Shown: positions 1 to 10,959, numbered from the stretch's first letter. The stretch: 64,000 nucleotides of DNA from Hemicordylus capensis (GCF_027244095.1 NC_069669.1:8582501-8646500); one strand, 5' to 3'. Made by a program: numbers and translations. Notes: generated by a model from the sequence alone, not told the origin.

Positions 1-85
1 GCCGAATCAGTCCCAAAGAGCTGTCTCAATGGAAACAGTGGGGAAGCCTCTTGCTGTCCTGCTGGCTCTCCAAGAATCTGCCACT

Positions 86-137
86 AGAGGCAACAGCCTC
101 ACCTTGCCTCATGAAAGGGCCGCCCCGACATGCAGCA
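86..137 (-). mobile_element. Fragment of hAT-like repeat (GGGGCGGCCC...CATGAGGC end)
   Basis: Reverse complement reads ggggcggccctttcatgagg and matches the ends at 52522 and 63719. It is a short terminal fragment only. Confidence 0.5.
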
Positions 138-284
138 TGCTATATGCCCTGCTTGGCTGTACAAAGTAAACTGAAGTATGGTTACCAGGTCCAAGTGCAG
201 AGACTTGGCCAGTAGCTTTAACAGTTTGTGTGTGGTGGTGCTGGGGGGGTACGCTCGTGCTTCTAGGAAGCAATGGTCTTGTGA

Positions 285-572
285 GAGGAGAGCTGGTCTT
301 GTGGTAGCAAGTATGACTTGTCCCCTGAGCTAAGCAGGGTCCACCCTGGTTGCATTTGAATGGGAGACTAGAACTGTGAGCACTGCGAGATATTCCCCTC
401 AGGGGATGATGGAACCGCTCTGGGAAGAGCAGAAGGTTCCAGGTTCCCTCCCTGGCATCTCCAAGATAGGGCTGAGAGAGATTCCTGCCTGCAACCTTGG
501 AGAAGCTGCTGCCAGTCTGTGAAGACAATACTGAGCTAGATAGACCAATGGCAGCTTCCTATGTCCCTATCC
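285..572 (+). mobile_element. Composite 5S/tRNA SINE
   Basis: Nearly full copy: head gaggagagctggtcttgtgg, 5S box GAGCTAAGCAGGGT and C-box-like AATGGGAGAC, then the tRNA-SINE body to cagcttcctatgtccc. The tRNA A and B boxes are degraded. Confidence 0.85.
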
Positions 573-1078
573 CAGTGCTTAAAAGGCCTATTAGTCCATC
601 CTTAGATCTTGCACCTTGCAAGGGCAACTTTAGTTGCTCTCCAAAGCTGCAGAAGAGAAGGGTGGGGCAATCGGGCCTTGAATACACTCACACAGAGCTG
701 CTTTATACTAGACTTATTCTCACGACCCTAAAGAGGGTAGGGGGGCTGTGCGCTTTCCCAACCAGTGATCATGTGCATTCAAATATCAAGGTAGGAGGAG
801 GGGAGAGTGATGGTGTTGGAGGCTGGAGCTGGGTGGGACAGGAGTGCCCTACCCAGACTCTGCCCCCAGCATTTTAGTGAGGGTGGATGAAAAGCCATCC
901 TACCCAGCTCTCCCCCACTCCCTGCCATAACTTTTCCCTCCCATCTTGCTTTGTGCCTGGCTGGGCACTTGTGGGAGCAAGCCTGATGAGTCAGATCATC
1001 AATCAATCTGGCTTAGAACTGTCAACACAGAACGGCAGCAGCAGCTCCAGATTTTCAGATGGGAGTTAGGGTTAGCCT
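573..1078. other. No gene seen
   Basis: About 500 bp with short spurious frames on both strands. I see no splice-flanked exon and no repeat I recognise. Confidence 0.5.
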
Positions 1079-1272
1079 TAGGAACCTAGGAAGCCACCTT
1101 TGACTGAGTCCATCTAGCTCAAGATTGTCTACAATGGCTGGCAGCAGCTCTCCAAGGTTTCAGGCAAGCGTCTTTACCAGCCTTACCTGGAGAGGCTGCC
1201 AGGGATTGAACCTCGGGCCTTCTGCATGGAAAACAGGCGTTCTGCTGCTGAGCTACTGTCCTTTCGTGGGAA
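1079..1272 (-). mobile_element. tRNA-Ala-derived SINE
   Basis: Minus-strand copy with the tRNA part (ggattgaacctcgggccttc; A box complement tgctgagctac) and the body ggaacctaggaagcc. There is no 5S head. Confidence 0.8.
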
Positions 1273-2051
1273 CACGAGTGGAAGGTGCCAAGGCAACATT
1301 TTGTCTTGCTGCCCGCAGAACTTACTGAACTAATGCTTCGAACGCTTTCTGTGCTTTGAACGCTTTAAATATTGTTGTTGGAAAGGTACAATCAGGCCAC
1401 AACAGGAGGAAAGGGGTGGCGGGGGGAGAGAATTTCTGCCTGGAGCCTTCAACTGGGTAGCGAACATCAAGAGTTTTTCTTCCCGTATGCAGCTTAATTT
1501 GAACCAGGATCAGAACTTATTTCGGTGGCACGGCTCAGCCTTTGAACTTGGGAAATAATAATCAAGATTGCCTCTCAGCTGCTAGAAAGTGGTTGCCTTC
1601 ACGCAGCTGAGGGCCAAACCGGATGTGACAGCAGCAAGACCCGTGGGTCAGGATCAAATCACTACCCAATCCCTACAAAGCACGGGGAGGATATGCAAAG
1701 CCCAAGATGACTTCTAGGTGTCTTTTTCAACTGCTCCCCCCGGCCTCCAGTTTTTCGGTCTTTTTTTCTTCTGGCGGGGCTCTGAAAGCAGAAGTAATAA
1801 GCACTGCTGGGAGAAAAACTGCTTTGTAAAATAAAAGATCAACCAAGAAAAGCACAGATGGAAGAAGGACTTATTATCTTCTGCCTTTCTCTTTTCGACC
1901 ATGGAACCAGGGAAGTTGCTAGGTACTGAAAAGATCCCAGACCTGGGCCCATAACCCCACTTTGAATCATAAAACTTATTCACAGCCTGCTACCAAGAAT
2001 AATTCCATATGTGGGTTTTTTTTACAAGTCTCTAATACAGCACCTAGCAGA
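1273..2051. other. Unique-looking intergenic DNA
   Basis: About 780 bp; pyrimidine-rich at 1740-1790. I see no gene, repeat or splice-flanked frame. Confidence 0.5.
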
Positions 2052-2306
2052 GCCGCTTAATGGCGCAGTGGGGAAATAACTTGCCTAGGGAGAAAGAGAT
2101 TGCCAGTTTGAATCCCCTCTGGAATGGTTCCCAGATTATGGGCAACACCTATATTGGGCAGCAGAGATATAGGAAGACACTGAAAGGCATCATCTCATAC
2201 TGCGCGGGAGGAGGCAATGGTCAACCCCTCCTGTATTCTACCAAAGACAACCACAGGGCTCTGTGGGCACCAGGAGTCGACACCGACTAGACAGCACAAC
2301 TTTAAT
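2052..2306 (+). mobile_element. Sauria SINE
   Basis: tRNA-derived head (taatggcgcagtggggaaat, B box around gtttgaatcccc), conserved body (ctgcgcgggaggaggcaatg) and Bov-B-type end ggagtcgacaccgactagac. Full length. Confidence 0.92.
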
Positions 2307-2596
2307 ACAGCACCTATGAAAGTGGAAGCAGCAAAGAGCCAGAGGCTAGGAGCTCTCTCCCGTGCTCTGTGCAGGAGCCTCGATGGCTGCACGTCCTTCC
2401 TGGAAGAGGCCATTGAGGAGGGAGGAACCTGCTGAGATTCAGCACGGTCCAGCCTTTAAAGCGAGGCTTGGTTTTAGTGTTCCAAACTTGACCGACTGAG
2501 TTGGTAGCCTTGCATTCTTTCAGACTTGGCTGGCTTCCGCAGAACGAGTATAGCTGTAGTTCTCTCGTGGGCTCTGTGTGGAACATAAAACGTTGG

Positions 2597-3245
2597 AAGT
2601 GGCCCTACCGAGCTGGCCCATTGATCCATCTAGCTCAGTATTGTCGACTACACTGACTGGCAGCAGCTAGTCCTCAAGAGTTCCAGGCAGGAGTCTCTCC
2701 CAGCCCCACCAGGGGTGGGGAGTTATTCGCACACAGCTTCATGCTGCGGGGTAAATGTTGAGCGAAGCCACGTCGAATCACACTCGCGGCATTGAAGGAA
2801 GCAGCCTCTCCCCTCTGCCCTCGGGTATGGTTTTGATGCAGGTTCACATGGCATGCCTCCGTGTTTTACTTCGGGGGGGGGAGAGATTACTAAAGGGCTA
2901 CATCTTCATTCCAAAGACAGGATCCCTCTTATTATGCTAATGATTCAGTGCCTCTCCCTATTTACTCTGGCATTTTCAGAAAAAGTAGCTCAAAACCAAC
3001 ATTTTAAAAACCTGGAAATACCTCGAGATAAGCTAGAATTTGCAAGACAAAGCCCGACTTGTGTGCGGAGTGGGTCCAAGGATCTCGACAGGACTTTGGG
3101 GTAGGCTTGGCTGGTGTGTGAATGCACATACTCCCTTCTGAAGGAGATTCGGGGTAGAAGCCCTGTCTGTAAAGCCTCCTGGAGATGTTGCCAAGGACTG
3201 AACTGCACGCAAAGCAGATGCTCTACCACTGAACTATGGCCCTGT
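2597..3245 (-). mobile_element. tRNA-Ala-derived SINE, split by an inserted repeat
   Basis: The SINE body runs 2597-2716, stops at cccagccccacc, and resumes at 3177 with cctggagatgttgccaagga and the tRNA part to 3245. The gap holds the element 2717-3176. Confidence 0.8.
2717..3176 (+). mobile_element. Unclassified ~460-bp repeat, probable DNA transposon, inside a SINE
   Basis: It starts gggagttattcgcacacagc and ends agccctgtctgtaaagcct. It is the same family as 47072-47424 (minus). The two ends form a weak imperfect inverted repeat (about 12 of 19). No coding capacity is visible. Confidence 0.6.
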
Positions 3246-3522
3246 CAGAAACATGGGAAGCTGCCTTCCGCTGAGTCAGACCCTTGGTCCATCTAGCTCA
3301 GCATAGTCTACACTGGCTGGCAGCGGCTCTCCCAGCTTGCAGGCAGGAGTCTCTCCCAGTCCCTGAAGATGCCACGAACCGGGGACCTTCTGCAGGCAAG
3401 CAGGCAGATGCTCTTCTACGAAGCTATGGCCCCATCCTCTACAGTGCTCATGTGTAGTCGCCCATTCAGATGGGAACCCAAGCAAACCTTGCTTAGCGTA
3501 TGGGACAACCCGTGGCCACTAC
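3246..3522 (-). mobile_element. Composite 5S/tRNA SINE
   Basis: Body from acatgggaagctgcc; the 5S part is read on the minus strand through cattcagatgggaacc and ccttgcttagcgtatgggac. The 5S head is diverged. Confidence 0.75.
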
Positions 3523-4273
3523 TCCAAGACCCGTGGTCACTCAAGGCCACCCTCTCCACCAGCCTTGGCCATGTTCGACCAAGTCTAGCTTCAGCAAAGA
3601 ACTGGGAGCAAGGGCTTCGGGATGACAGGCCAAGCTGAGCACCTCTTATTTTAGAAACATGTCAAAAACAGCCCTGTTAATTTGCAAATTAAAGCCGAAG
3701 AACAGAAACGGCACAGCTGAAAATCACCAGTTGCATGAAGGTTTTCAAGAGGGAATGGCTCCTGGCAACATCCTGCTTGATTAAAACACCTCTGGGCATC
3801 TTTCCCATTTTGGAGAGAGGCTCGGAGCACTTTGTTATTTCTTTCTGCGTCATCTCCTGACGGCCTACAGGTGAAATCGCTTCCATTCGTCTCACTCACA
3901 CATTGTAGTCCTCCTCAGACGTCATGTACTGGGCCATTCTTTGCCCCTCGCAGGAGTGGGGTCACAGGGGTAAGCATCGACCCAGCCCAAGAACATCCAG
4001 TCTGCAGGGTATACAGCCCTTACGTCCGTTCAAACTGTACCTGGGTGGTCTCTGAGACTGAGGATCCGACAAAAAGCCTGTCTAATCATTGGGACAAGTC
4101 ACAGAAGATGTCGACTGTCAGATCTCTGCGACCGCTCTGCTGGTGGTGGCCCGTGGCTAGAAATTTTGGCAGCTCCCACCGACACTTGCCACCAGAGCCC
4201 GCCTACCGTTATGATGTGTACTTGCCATTACTTACTGTTACGATGTGCATCTTGCTGTCTCGTGGAGACCCCA
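3523..4273. other. No gene seen
   Basis: A 195-codon plus-strand frame runs from 3832 into the repeat at 4274. It shows no family motif and no codon-use signal that I can judge, so I treat it as chance. Confidence 0.45.
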
Positions 4274-4330
4274 ATAATCTGCCGCATGAGACAATGGCCT
4301 CAACTTGCCTCATGAAAAAGCCGCCCTTGC
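4274..4330 (-). mobile_element. Fragment of hAT-like repeat
   Basis: Contains caacttgcctcatgaaaaag, the complement of the catgaggc end seen at 52522 and 63719. Confidence 0.45.
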
Positions 4331-4749
4331 CTACCTCACAGGTTTGTTGTAGGATAAAGGGGGAGAACTCTTTCCCAGGGCTGTTGAGAAGAAGGAAGCA
4401 ACAGACATTTAAGCAATAATATCATTACAACCAGCAAACATTTACCTGCCACGCCTTTAGGGTCCAGGCTCCAAATAGCCATTCCAGTCTTATTTATTTA
4501 TAATCTGCTTTTCTTCTCAACAAGTTTATAACACAGAGGACAATTATAAAGACAAAACAAAGCACACAAAAACCCCCAAATAAATCTGCAGCTTTATTTG
4601 AAAGGCAGTGAGAAGAATACAAAGCAAAGCAAATTCCAGCACCCTTGAAGTCTATATACGGTTAAAAATATGTTCATATATATGATTTTTTTTTTTAACC
4701 ACACCATCTCTTCAAGGAGTTCAGGGCAGCATCAACTATTCTCTCCCCT

Positions 4750-4899
4750 CAATTTATTCTTACAACAATCTTGTAAGGTAGGTTAGGCTGCAAGAAAAAG
4801 AATGGTTGGCCCAAGTTCACCCACTGAACCTTATGACTGGGTGGGGATTTGAACCCAGGTTGTTCTACTCCAACACTAACCACTACACCACACTGGCTG
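4750..4899 (-). mobile_element. MIR-like CORE-SINE
   Basis: Minus-strand order: tRNA-like head (aaccactacaccacactggc), CORE (tggcccaagttcaccc), tail caacaatcttgtaaggtagg. Confidence 0.8.
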
Positions 4900-4904
4900 T
4901 CAAT

Positions 4905-5350
4905 TGCTCTTTCCCTAATGGAAATGAAGTGATATTATTCCTTGCCAGCATCAAAGCATTGACACAGCAAAAATGCATTGATGCTTTTGAACTTTGGTGC
5001 TGGAGAAGACTTTTGAGGAGACCATGGACAGCTAGGAAAACAAACACATGGATCATAGAACAAATCAATCCAGAATTTTCACTCAAGGCACAAATGACCA
5101 GGCTCAAACTATCATACTTCGGACACATTATGCGAAGACCCAGCTCCCCTGAGAAGTCCAAAATGCTGGGGAAAGTTGAAGGAAAGAGAAGAAGAGGACG
5201 ACCAGCAGCAAAGTGGATGGACTCAATTACGACAGGAATGAAGGCACCACTGAGAGACCTGAAAGGCCAAGTTGAAGACAGATCATCCTGGAGAAAATCT
5301 ATCTATGTGGTCGCTAAGAGTCGACACCGACTTGACAGCACTTAATCAAT
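4905..5350 (+). mobile_element. Bov-B (RTE) LINE 3' end
   Basis: Open frame with LKLSYFGHIMRRPSSPEKSK, LGKVEGKRRRGRPAAKWMD and VAKSRHRLDST, the C-terminus of Bov-B reverse transcriptase. It ends gagtcgacaccgacttgaca, shared with Sauria SINEs, then (AATC)n. It is 5'-truncated. Confidence 0.92.
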
Positions 5351-5404
5351 CAATCAGTCAATCAATTCCTTGCCACAGGTGTCTTACCCTCTGGTTACAC
5401 AGGT

Positions 5405-5594
5405 GATGGAGCTATAGCTCAGTGGTAGAGCATCAGCTTAACATGCAGAAGGTCTCAGGTTCCATTCCTGGCAGCATCTCCAGGTCAGGCTAAGAAAAAA
5501 CTCCTGCCCAAAACCTTGAAGAGATGTTGCCAACCAGTGTAGACAATCCAGAACCAGATGGACCACTGGTCTGACTCAGCAGAAGGCAGCTTCA
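5405..5594 (+). mobile_element. tRNA-Ala-derived SINE with intact A and B boxes
   Basis: TAGCTCAGTGGTAGAGC and GGTTCCATTCC are intact; the body runs to gcagaaggcagcttcac. There is no 5S head. Confidence 0.88.
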
Positions 5595-5597
5595 CCA

Positions 5598-5782
5598 GGA
5601 GCATCCATAGGTCAGTGGTAGAGCACATGTTTTGTATGCAGAGGCTCCCAGATTAACTCCCTGGCATCTCCAGGTAGGGTTGAGGAAAATTCCTGCCTAA
5701 AGCCCTGGAGATCTGCTGCCAGCCAGAGCAGGCAGGGCTGAGTTAAATGGACTGACTCAGTAGACAGCCAGCTTCCGATGTA
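5598..5782 (+). mobile_element. tRNA-Ala-derived SINE, tandem to the previous one
   Basis: A box-like taggtcagtggtagagcac and body to cagccagcttccgatg. Same orientation as its neighbour, 3 bp apart. Confidence 0.85.
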
Positions 5783-6162
5783 CACTTTGCTCACTTAGTA
5801 AGCATAAACACATCTGTCCTGCTTGCTACGTAACAGAAAGTAGTCGTGGATGGGAACCATATGTGTAAATCATAAGCCCACCACACTCCTGAATGCCATG
5901 CAAACTATTTCCCTGAAGGAGATCATGTGGACGCTGATCTACCCATCGGGCTCACGGTCGCCATCTGTGAGAATAGCAAAGGACCCCCTGGCCTCCACAA
6001 GACGAATCCTCGTGTCAAGACTCCTCATGTCACAAAATGTTCTTACTTGAAATACGATGTTCCTGAACAACAAAGCTGACGCTCAATTCTGCCCCTTAGT
6101 CGTCCAAAGGAGATTGCTGAGGTTTCACATGTTTGAGGCTGGAATGCTAGACATGGTTGAGA
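5783..6162. other. Unannotated intergenic DNA
   Basis: About 380 bp with no gene or repeat I recognise. Confidence 0.5.
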
Positions 6163-6289
6163 ACAAAAGATCAGTCCTGCTGGATCCGGCCCAAGAAGGC
6201 CCTTCTAGTCCAGCATCCTGTTTCCCAGAGTGACCCACCAGATGCCTCTGGGAAGCCCACAGGCAAGAGCTGAGGGTATGCCCTCTCTC
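6163..6289 (-). mobile_element. CR1 LINE 3' end
   Basis: Complement of the CR1 3' UTR: cctgctggatccggcccaag ... ccagcatcctgtttcccaga. Confidence 0.75.
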
Positions 6290-6400
6290 CTGGGAGTTAT
6301 TCACACATGGCTTCATGCCGGGTGATATCTGAAAAGCAAATCTGCTTTGCAGCAGATTCGCAGATGTTTTATGCGATTAAACACAGCTGGCCAGCAGGTG
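6290..6400 (+). mobile_element. End of a gggagttattcacac-type repeat
   Basis: Begins gggagttattcacacatggc, like 2717 and 47424, but the interior differs (a short palindrome around gctttgcagcagatt). It directly abuts the CR1 end. Confidence 0.45.
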
Positions 6401-6474
6401 GCGCTGCAAAAAGTGTGTGAGGACCCAGCTTGGTGTGTGTACAGAGGATAAGATGGGGTTAGAAAGTAGCACAG

Positions 6475-6665
6475 AACATAGGAACATAGGAAACTGCCAT
6501 ATACTGAGTCAGACCATTGGTCTATCTAGCTCAGTATCGTCTTCACAGACTGGCAGCGGCTTCTCCAAGGTTGCAGGCAGGAATTTCCCTCAGCCCTATC
6601 TTGGAGAAGCCAGGGAGGGAACTTGGAACCTTCTGCTCTTCCCAGAGCGGCTTCATCCCCTGAAG
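6475..6665 (-). mobile_element. Composite SINE, body only
   Basis: Has the degenerate tRNA part typical of the composite family (gctcttcccagagcggcttc) but lacks the 5S head, being cut at about 6665. Confidence 0.8.
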
Positions 6666-7387
6666 CTTGCAGCAGCGTGTGTACGGGGAGTAAGATCATG
6701 CCTGGAACCCATGCATGGGCTTTGAACATCCCACAGTTCATTGCTGCCGGGAAAGTCCCAGCTGTACCAGGAGCTCACCGCCTCCAACATGGCCCTCTGT
6801 GCTTCCTGAAATCTCCCACATGAAGGAATTGGTCCTTTTATCAATCCTGAATCTGGAATGAATCCCCCGGCAAGGTTGAAGTTGTCAATGCCATCCAAGA
6901 AACCCTTTTGCTAGAGCTATTTATATCGCCAAATCTTAAGAGCGTTTATAGCCCTTTACTCTGTGCACGCACTGTCCTTGCTTTGAAAGGATGGTCTGAT
7001 CTGTCTGGCACAACACGCAGCTTAGGGGGGCAGGCTTTTTGCTGAAGGTCAGGGGAAATCTGGTGCAATTTGCTTGATGTGAAGAGAAAGCTTGTCAGGT
7101 ACCAGGGTATTTGCGACTGCCATTTTAGAGAAAAGGGGAGTTATTTTAAGAACATCCGTGCATGCATATCTTACCATTTGTGTGTAGCACACCTTAAACA
7201 CAGCTTCCACAGTTCTCTGTATAAAATTGCAGCGTTCTGTTCCTCCCAGAGGGTAACAAAGGCTGGTGTCATGACACAGACCCACTCCTGGCAAGCTCAC
7301 AACTATCGAAACTTCCCTTACAAATCAGTGGCTTCATTTTAGTTATAAATGCCTTGTTTCCCTCTCTGCCAGCAGTCTGGATGCACT
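6666..7387. other. Unique-looking intergenic DNA
   Basis: About 720 bp. Short open frames overlap on both strands with no recognisable product or repeat. Confidence 0.5.
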
Positions 7388-7875
7388 GTGCATAGGAAGC
7401 TGCCTTATACAGGGCCAGACCCTTGGTCTACCAAACTCAAGACTGTCTACTCTGACTGGCAGCTGCTCTCCAGGGTGCCAGTCAAGCGAGTTCCCTCCCA
7501 CCCCTTGTTACCTGGAGATGCCAGGGATGGAACTCAGGATAGAGGAGAGCTGGTCTGGTGGTAGCAAGCATGACTTGTCCCCTTAGCTAAGCAGGGTCTG
7601 CCCTGGCTGCATATGAACGGGAGACTTGATGTGTGAGCAGTGTAAGATATTCCCTTCAGGGGATGGGGCTGCTCTGGGAAAAGCAGAAGGTTCCAAGTTC
7701 CCTCCCTAGCAGCATCTCCAAGACAGGGCTGAGAGAGAGTCCGGCTTGCAACCTTGGAGAAGCCACTGCCAGTCTGGGTATACAATACTGAGCTAGATAG
7801 ACCAAGGGTCTGACTCCGTATCAGGCAGCTTCCTATGTTCCTATGACCTTCTGCATGCAGAGAGGATGCTGAAAT
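7388..7875 (-). mobile_element. tRNA-Ala-derived SINE, split by a composite SINE
   Basis: The body 7388-7541 stops at gatggaactcagg and resumes at 7847 with gaccttctgcatgcagag. The interior is a complete composite SINE. Confidence 0.8.
7542..7846 (+). mobile_element. Composite 5S/tRNA SINE inserted in an older SINE
   Basis: Complete: gaggagagctggtctgg, 5S box TTAGCTAAGCAGGGTC, gaacgggagactt, degenerate tRNA part, end cagcttcctatgttcctat. Confidence 0.88.
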
Positions 7876-8217
7876 TAAGCTGCAGGCTTTTTCACGTTTG
7901 TTTGTAACCTTTTCTTTAAATAAATCCTTATAGTCCCTCAGTACTAAAGAACTGTCTCAAGACCTCTTGCTCTGCTGCTTTCTTACCAAACTGGTTTTGC
8001 TTTGCTATTTGGGGACTGAACTGCCATTCATCCCCTACAGCTTCTGCGAACCTTGCCCTCGCCTTCCAGGGAATTTGCTTCTGCTCTTTCTAGAGCAGGT
8101 GCCCGATCCTTAACCTTCAGCACCTCCTGCCCTCAGGCCCACCTCGCTGCCTAGTCCACCAGGTGAGTGCTGGTCATGGACCTGATGCTGACAGCCCACC
8201 TGAAGGGTTCAGCTGCA
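7876..8217. other. Unannotated intergenic DNA
   Basis: About 340 bp with no gene or repeat recognised. Confidence 0.45.
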
Positions 8218-8281
8218 GGGCCTCCTGCTGGATCAGACCAAAGGTCCATCCAGCCCAGCATTTCCCCAAAGTAGCCAGCCA
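8218..8281 (-). mobile_element. CR1 3' end fragment
   Basis: Reads cctgctggatcagaccaaag, a diverged CR1 3' end in complement. It abuts a composite SINE. Confidence 0.5.
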
Positions 8282-8282
8282 G

Positions 8283-8641
8283 ATAGGAACATAGGAAGCT
8301 GCCATATACTGAGTCAGACCCTTGGTCCATCTAGCTCAGTACTGTCTTCATAGACTGGCAGCAGCTTCTCCAAGGTTGCAGGCAGGAGTCTCTCTCAGCC
8401 CTCTCTTGGAGATGCTGCCAGGGAGGGAACTCAGAACCTTCTGCTCTTCCCAGAGCAGCTTCATCCCCTGAGGGGAATCTCTTCCAGTGCTCACACATCA
8501 AGTTTCCCATTCATATGCAGCCAGGGCAGACCCTGCTTAGCTATGGGGACAAGTCATGCTTGCTACCACAAGACTAGCTAGAATAGACTAGCTAGATACA
8601 AATCAAATAAATAAATTATAAGAATAAATAGCTCTCCTCTG
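8283..8641 (-). mobile_element. Composite 5S/tRNA SINE with a small internal insertion
   Basis: Full family structure. Near the 5S end about 55 bp of AT-rich sequence (8577-8631) with repeated actagctaga separates caagact from agctctcctc. Confidence 0.85.
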
Positions 8642-8735
8642 CTTTCCAGATGTTTCCAGTGAGCCCACAAGTAAGTGTAAAACCCCACTGGGTTCTGTGG
8701 GACTTACTCCCTGGTAAGTGTGCCTGGGATTAGAG

Positions 8736-8875
8736 CAGACCTGCACAATCTTGGACTTCCTGCAGTGGTTGGACTACAACTCCCATCATCCCCAGCCAAT
8801 AGGCCATAGTGTCCAATAGGGATGATGGGAGTTGTAGGCCAACATCTGCAGGAGGGCTGACGTTGTGCAACCCTG
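8736..8875. mobile_element. hAT-like foldback MITE, 140 bp, with 8-bp TSD
   Basis: Ends cagacctgcacaatc / gttgtgcaaccctg are inverted repeats and the interior folds on itself (actcccatcatcccc / gatgatgggagttgt). GATTAGAG flanks both sides (8728-8735, 8876-8883). Confidence 0.85.
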
Positions 8876-8892
8876 GATTAGAGCTTTAGGGC

Positions 8893-8945
8893 AGACATTC
8901 TCCCCAGCTGTGGTTGGACTACAACTCCCATCATCCACACCCACA
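8893..8945. mobile_element. Half of a foldback MITE
   Basis: One arm only: ggttggactacaactcccat catcc. Confidence 0.5.
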
Positions 8946-9365
8946 AAGGGGACCGCAATGGCTGTGGGCATCTAACCCCTTCCTGCCTTAGCTCCCTGGG
9001 ACAGAATCCTCCTTTGCATCATCTCTCATTCATCAGGATCCCCGTTCTAGCACTGCAGAGCAAGCTGTCTTAACACAGAGGCGGCATTTAATTAAGAGGC
9101 CGTCTGAAGAGCCAACCCATCTGATAGTGCATGTTAAAAATAGCACAGATCAAAGAGCTGGCATGTTGGGCCCTGAAGCTGTGCCTTTTTGTTTGGTCTT
9201 GGGATTTTGCGATTTAATTAATGCATGTAAAAAGCAAATGTCAGTTTAGTGATATAACTAAATGTGCCAGCCCACTCTCCACAGCCTTTGGAAACTAAGT
9301 ATGCAATCCTAAACTAATAAACCAGCCCAATTGAACACAGTGGGACTTACTTCTGAGTAAACATG
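8946..9365. other. No gene seen
   Basis: About 420 bp of AT-rich intergenic DNA with no feature I can support. Confidence 0.5.
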
Positions 9366-9640
9366 AGCAAAACAGGCAGTCGGCCTTTGTATGTATTTCG
9401 GAAACTGCAGTTCGTTCAAGATGAGGCAGTCAGATTGGTCTCTGGGGTATCCCAGAGAGACCACATTATGCCTGTTCTCAAACAGTTCCACTGGCTGCTG
9501 ATATATTTCCGGGTAAAGTACAAAGTGCTGGTTATTACCTTTAAAGCCCTGAATGGCTTAAGTCCGGGTTACCTGAGGGAACACCTTTCTCTACAGGATC
9601 CCCACCGCCCTCTCATTGAGATCATCAGGAGGGGTCCAGA
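9366..9640 (+). mobile_element. L2-type LINE, reverse transcriptase C-terminal fragment
   Basis: The frame reads LQFVQDEAVRLVSGVSQRDH, then FHWLLIYFRVKYKVLVITFK and ALNGLSPGYL, the usual C-terminal block of L2/CR1-group ORF2. Confidence 0.8.
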
Positions 9641-9682
9641 TGGAATAAGAATCTGACTCAGTATACGGCAGCTTCCTAAATT

Positions 9683-9909
9683 CATTCATTCATTCATTCA
9701 TTTATTACATTTACATCCCGCTCTCCCTCCGAGGAGCTCAGAGCGGTATACATGCTTATCTTTATCCTCACAACAACTCTGTGAGGTAGGTTAGGCTGAA
9801 AGATACCTGACTGGCCCAGAGTCACCCAATGAGTTTCATGGTCCAGTGGGGATTCGAATTCAGGTCTTCCCAGTCCTAGTCCAACACTCTAACCACTACA
9901 CTACACTGT
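9683..9909 (-). mobile_element. MIR-like CORE-SINE with L2-type tail
   Basis: Minus strand: tRNA-like head (tctaaccactacactacact), CORE ggcccagagtcacccaatga, tail ccgctctccctccgaggagc, ending in (ATTC)n. Confidence 0.85.
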
Positions 9910-10087
9910 ATGCTGGTTCCTAAGGCCACCAACTGGAGGTTGGTGGGTTCTGATGATGCAATCACTGGGAGAAGGTGCTTGCTGGAAACCTCCAGTTCCT
10001 GGCTTACTGACTTCCCGGTAATCATAGGGATAGGATCACCATGTGTTTGGTGAACTTCCAATGCCGTCAGGAACATAGGAAGAGCCG

Positions 10088-10328
10088 CAGCCTGCTAACT
10101 GGGCAAAGAGGCACCTTTTAATGTGGTGATTTTCTAGATTTAGCCGCAGGGAGAATAACTGGCCCTCTCCACCCCCAGCACAGGACCTCCAGTGACTGTT
10201 GCTGGGGTCTACCTTGTGTTTCTTTTTAGATTGTGAGCCCTTTGGGGACAAGGATCCATCTTATTTATTTATTATTTCTCTGTGTAAACCACCCTGAGCC
10301 ATTTTTGGAAGGGTGGTATAGAAATTGA

Positions 10329-10330
<2 letters not shown>
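10088..10330 (+). mobile_element. L2-tailed non-autonomous repeat (gcaaagaggcacc family)
   Basis: Opens ctgctaactgggcaaagagg, central aactggccctctccaccccc, tail gattgtgagccctttgggga and gaagggtggtatagaaattg. Same family at 18373, 18786, 40263 and 46545. Confidence 0.75.

Positions 10331-10367
<37 letters not shown>
10331..10367. repeat. (GAT)n microsatellite
   Basis: Twelve or so GAT units at the 3' tail of the preceding repeat. They give the poly-Met, poly-His and poly-Ile frames here, which are not genes. Confidence 0.95.
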
Positions 10368-10959
10368 CTGTGGCAGAAGAAGACCAAAATGATCCCAGTG
10401 GTAATTGGTGCCCTGGGTGCAGTTCCAAAAGACCTTGAAGAGCACCTCAACACTATAGGGGCCACAGAAATCACCATCAGCCAATTACAAAAAGCAGCTT
10501 TACTGGGAACAGCCTATATTCTGCGACGATATCTATAATAACAACAACAATACTGACCACAGAATCCAGCCATCCCAGGTCCTTGGGAAGGACTCGATGT
10601 CTGGATAAAACAAACCAGTCAATGACACCTGCCGGACTGTGTAAACAAGAAATAATAATAAATAAGCAAGGAGTGAGTGGGGTGTGTGTGCTCATGTGCA
10701 TGAGTGCGCATGCTGCCATGGGGGCATTGCCACGAGTGGGGAGGCCGCCTGCTCATGCTCACTATGATCCCATCATCCTCAGCGGCAGCGGCCAATAGTC
10801 AGGGATGGTGGGAGCTGATTTGGGGCAGTCGTCCCCCTCCGTCACTTTCCCAGGGGTACGGAAAGACCCGTGTGCCCTGAGAGGAAGGCCAGAAAGGAGG
10901 CACCCAGGCCAGGGAGCTCTTGTCTTCAGCTCCTGAGAAGACCAACAGCCTGAGACAAC

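Noticed and set aside
109-528. Recurrent frames with SSQTGSSFSKVAGRNLSQPYLGD at many places
   Set aside because: All are translations of the composite SINE, repeated wherever a copy lies in a suitable frame.
285-572. Genuine 5S rRNA genes at the GCTAAGCAGGGT sites
   Set aside because: Only the promoter-like middle and 3' part of 5S is present, diverged, and always fused to the same SINE body.
4806-5345. 179-codon frame that could look like a gene
   Set aside because: It is the C-terminus of Bov-B reverse transcriptase, a truncated LINE.
10265-10538. Poly-His, poly-Ile and poly-Met frames
   Set aside because: Translation of (GAT)n in the tail of a repeat.
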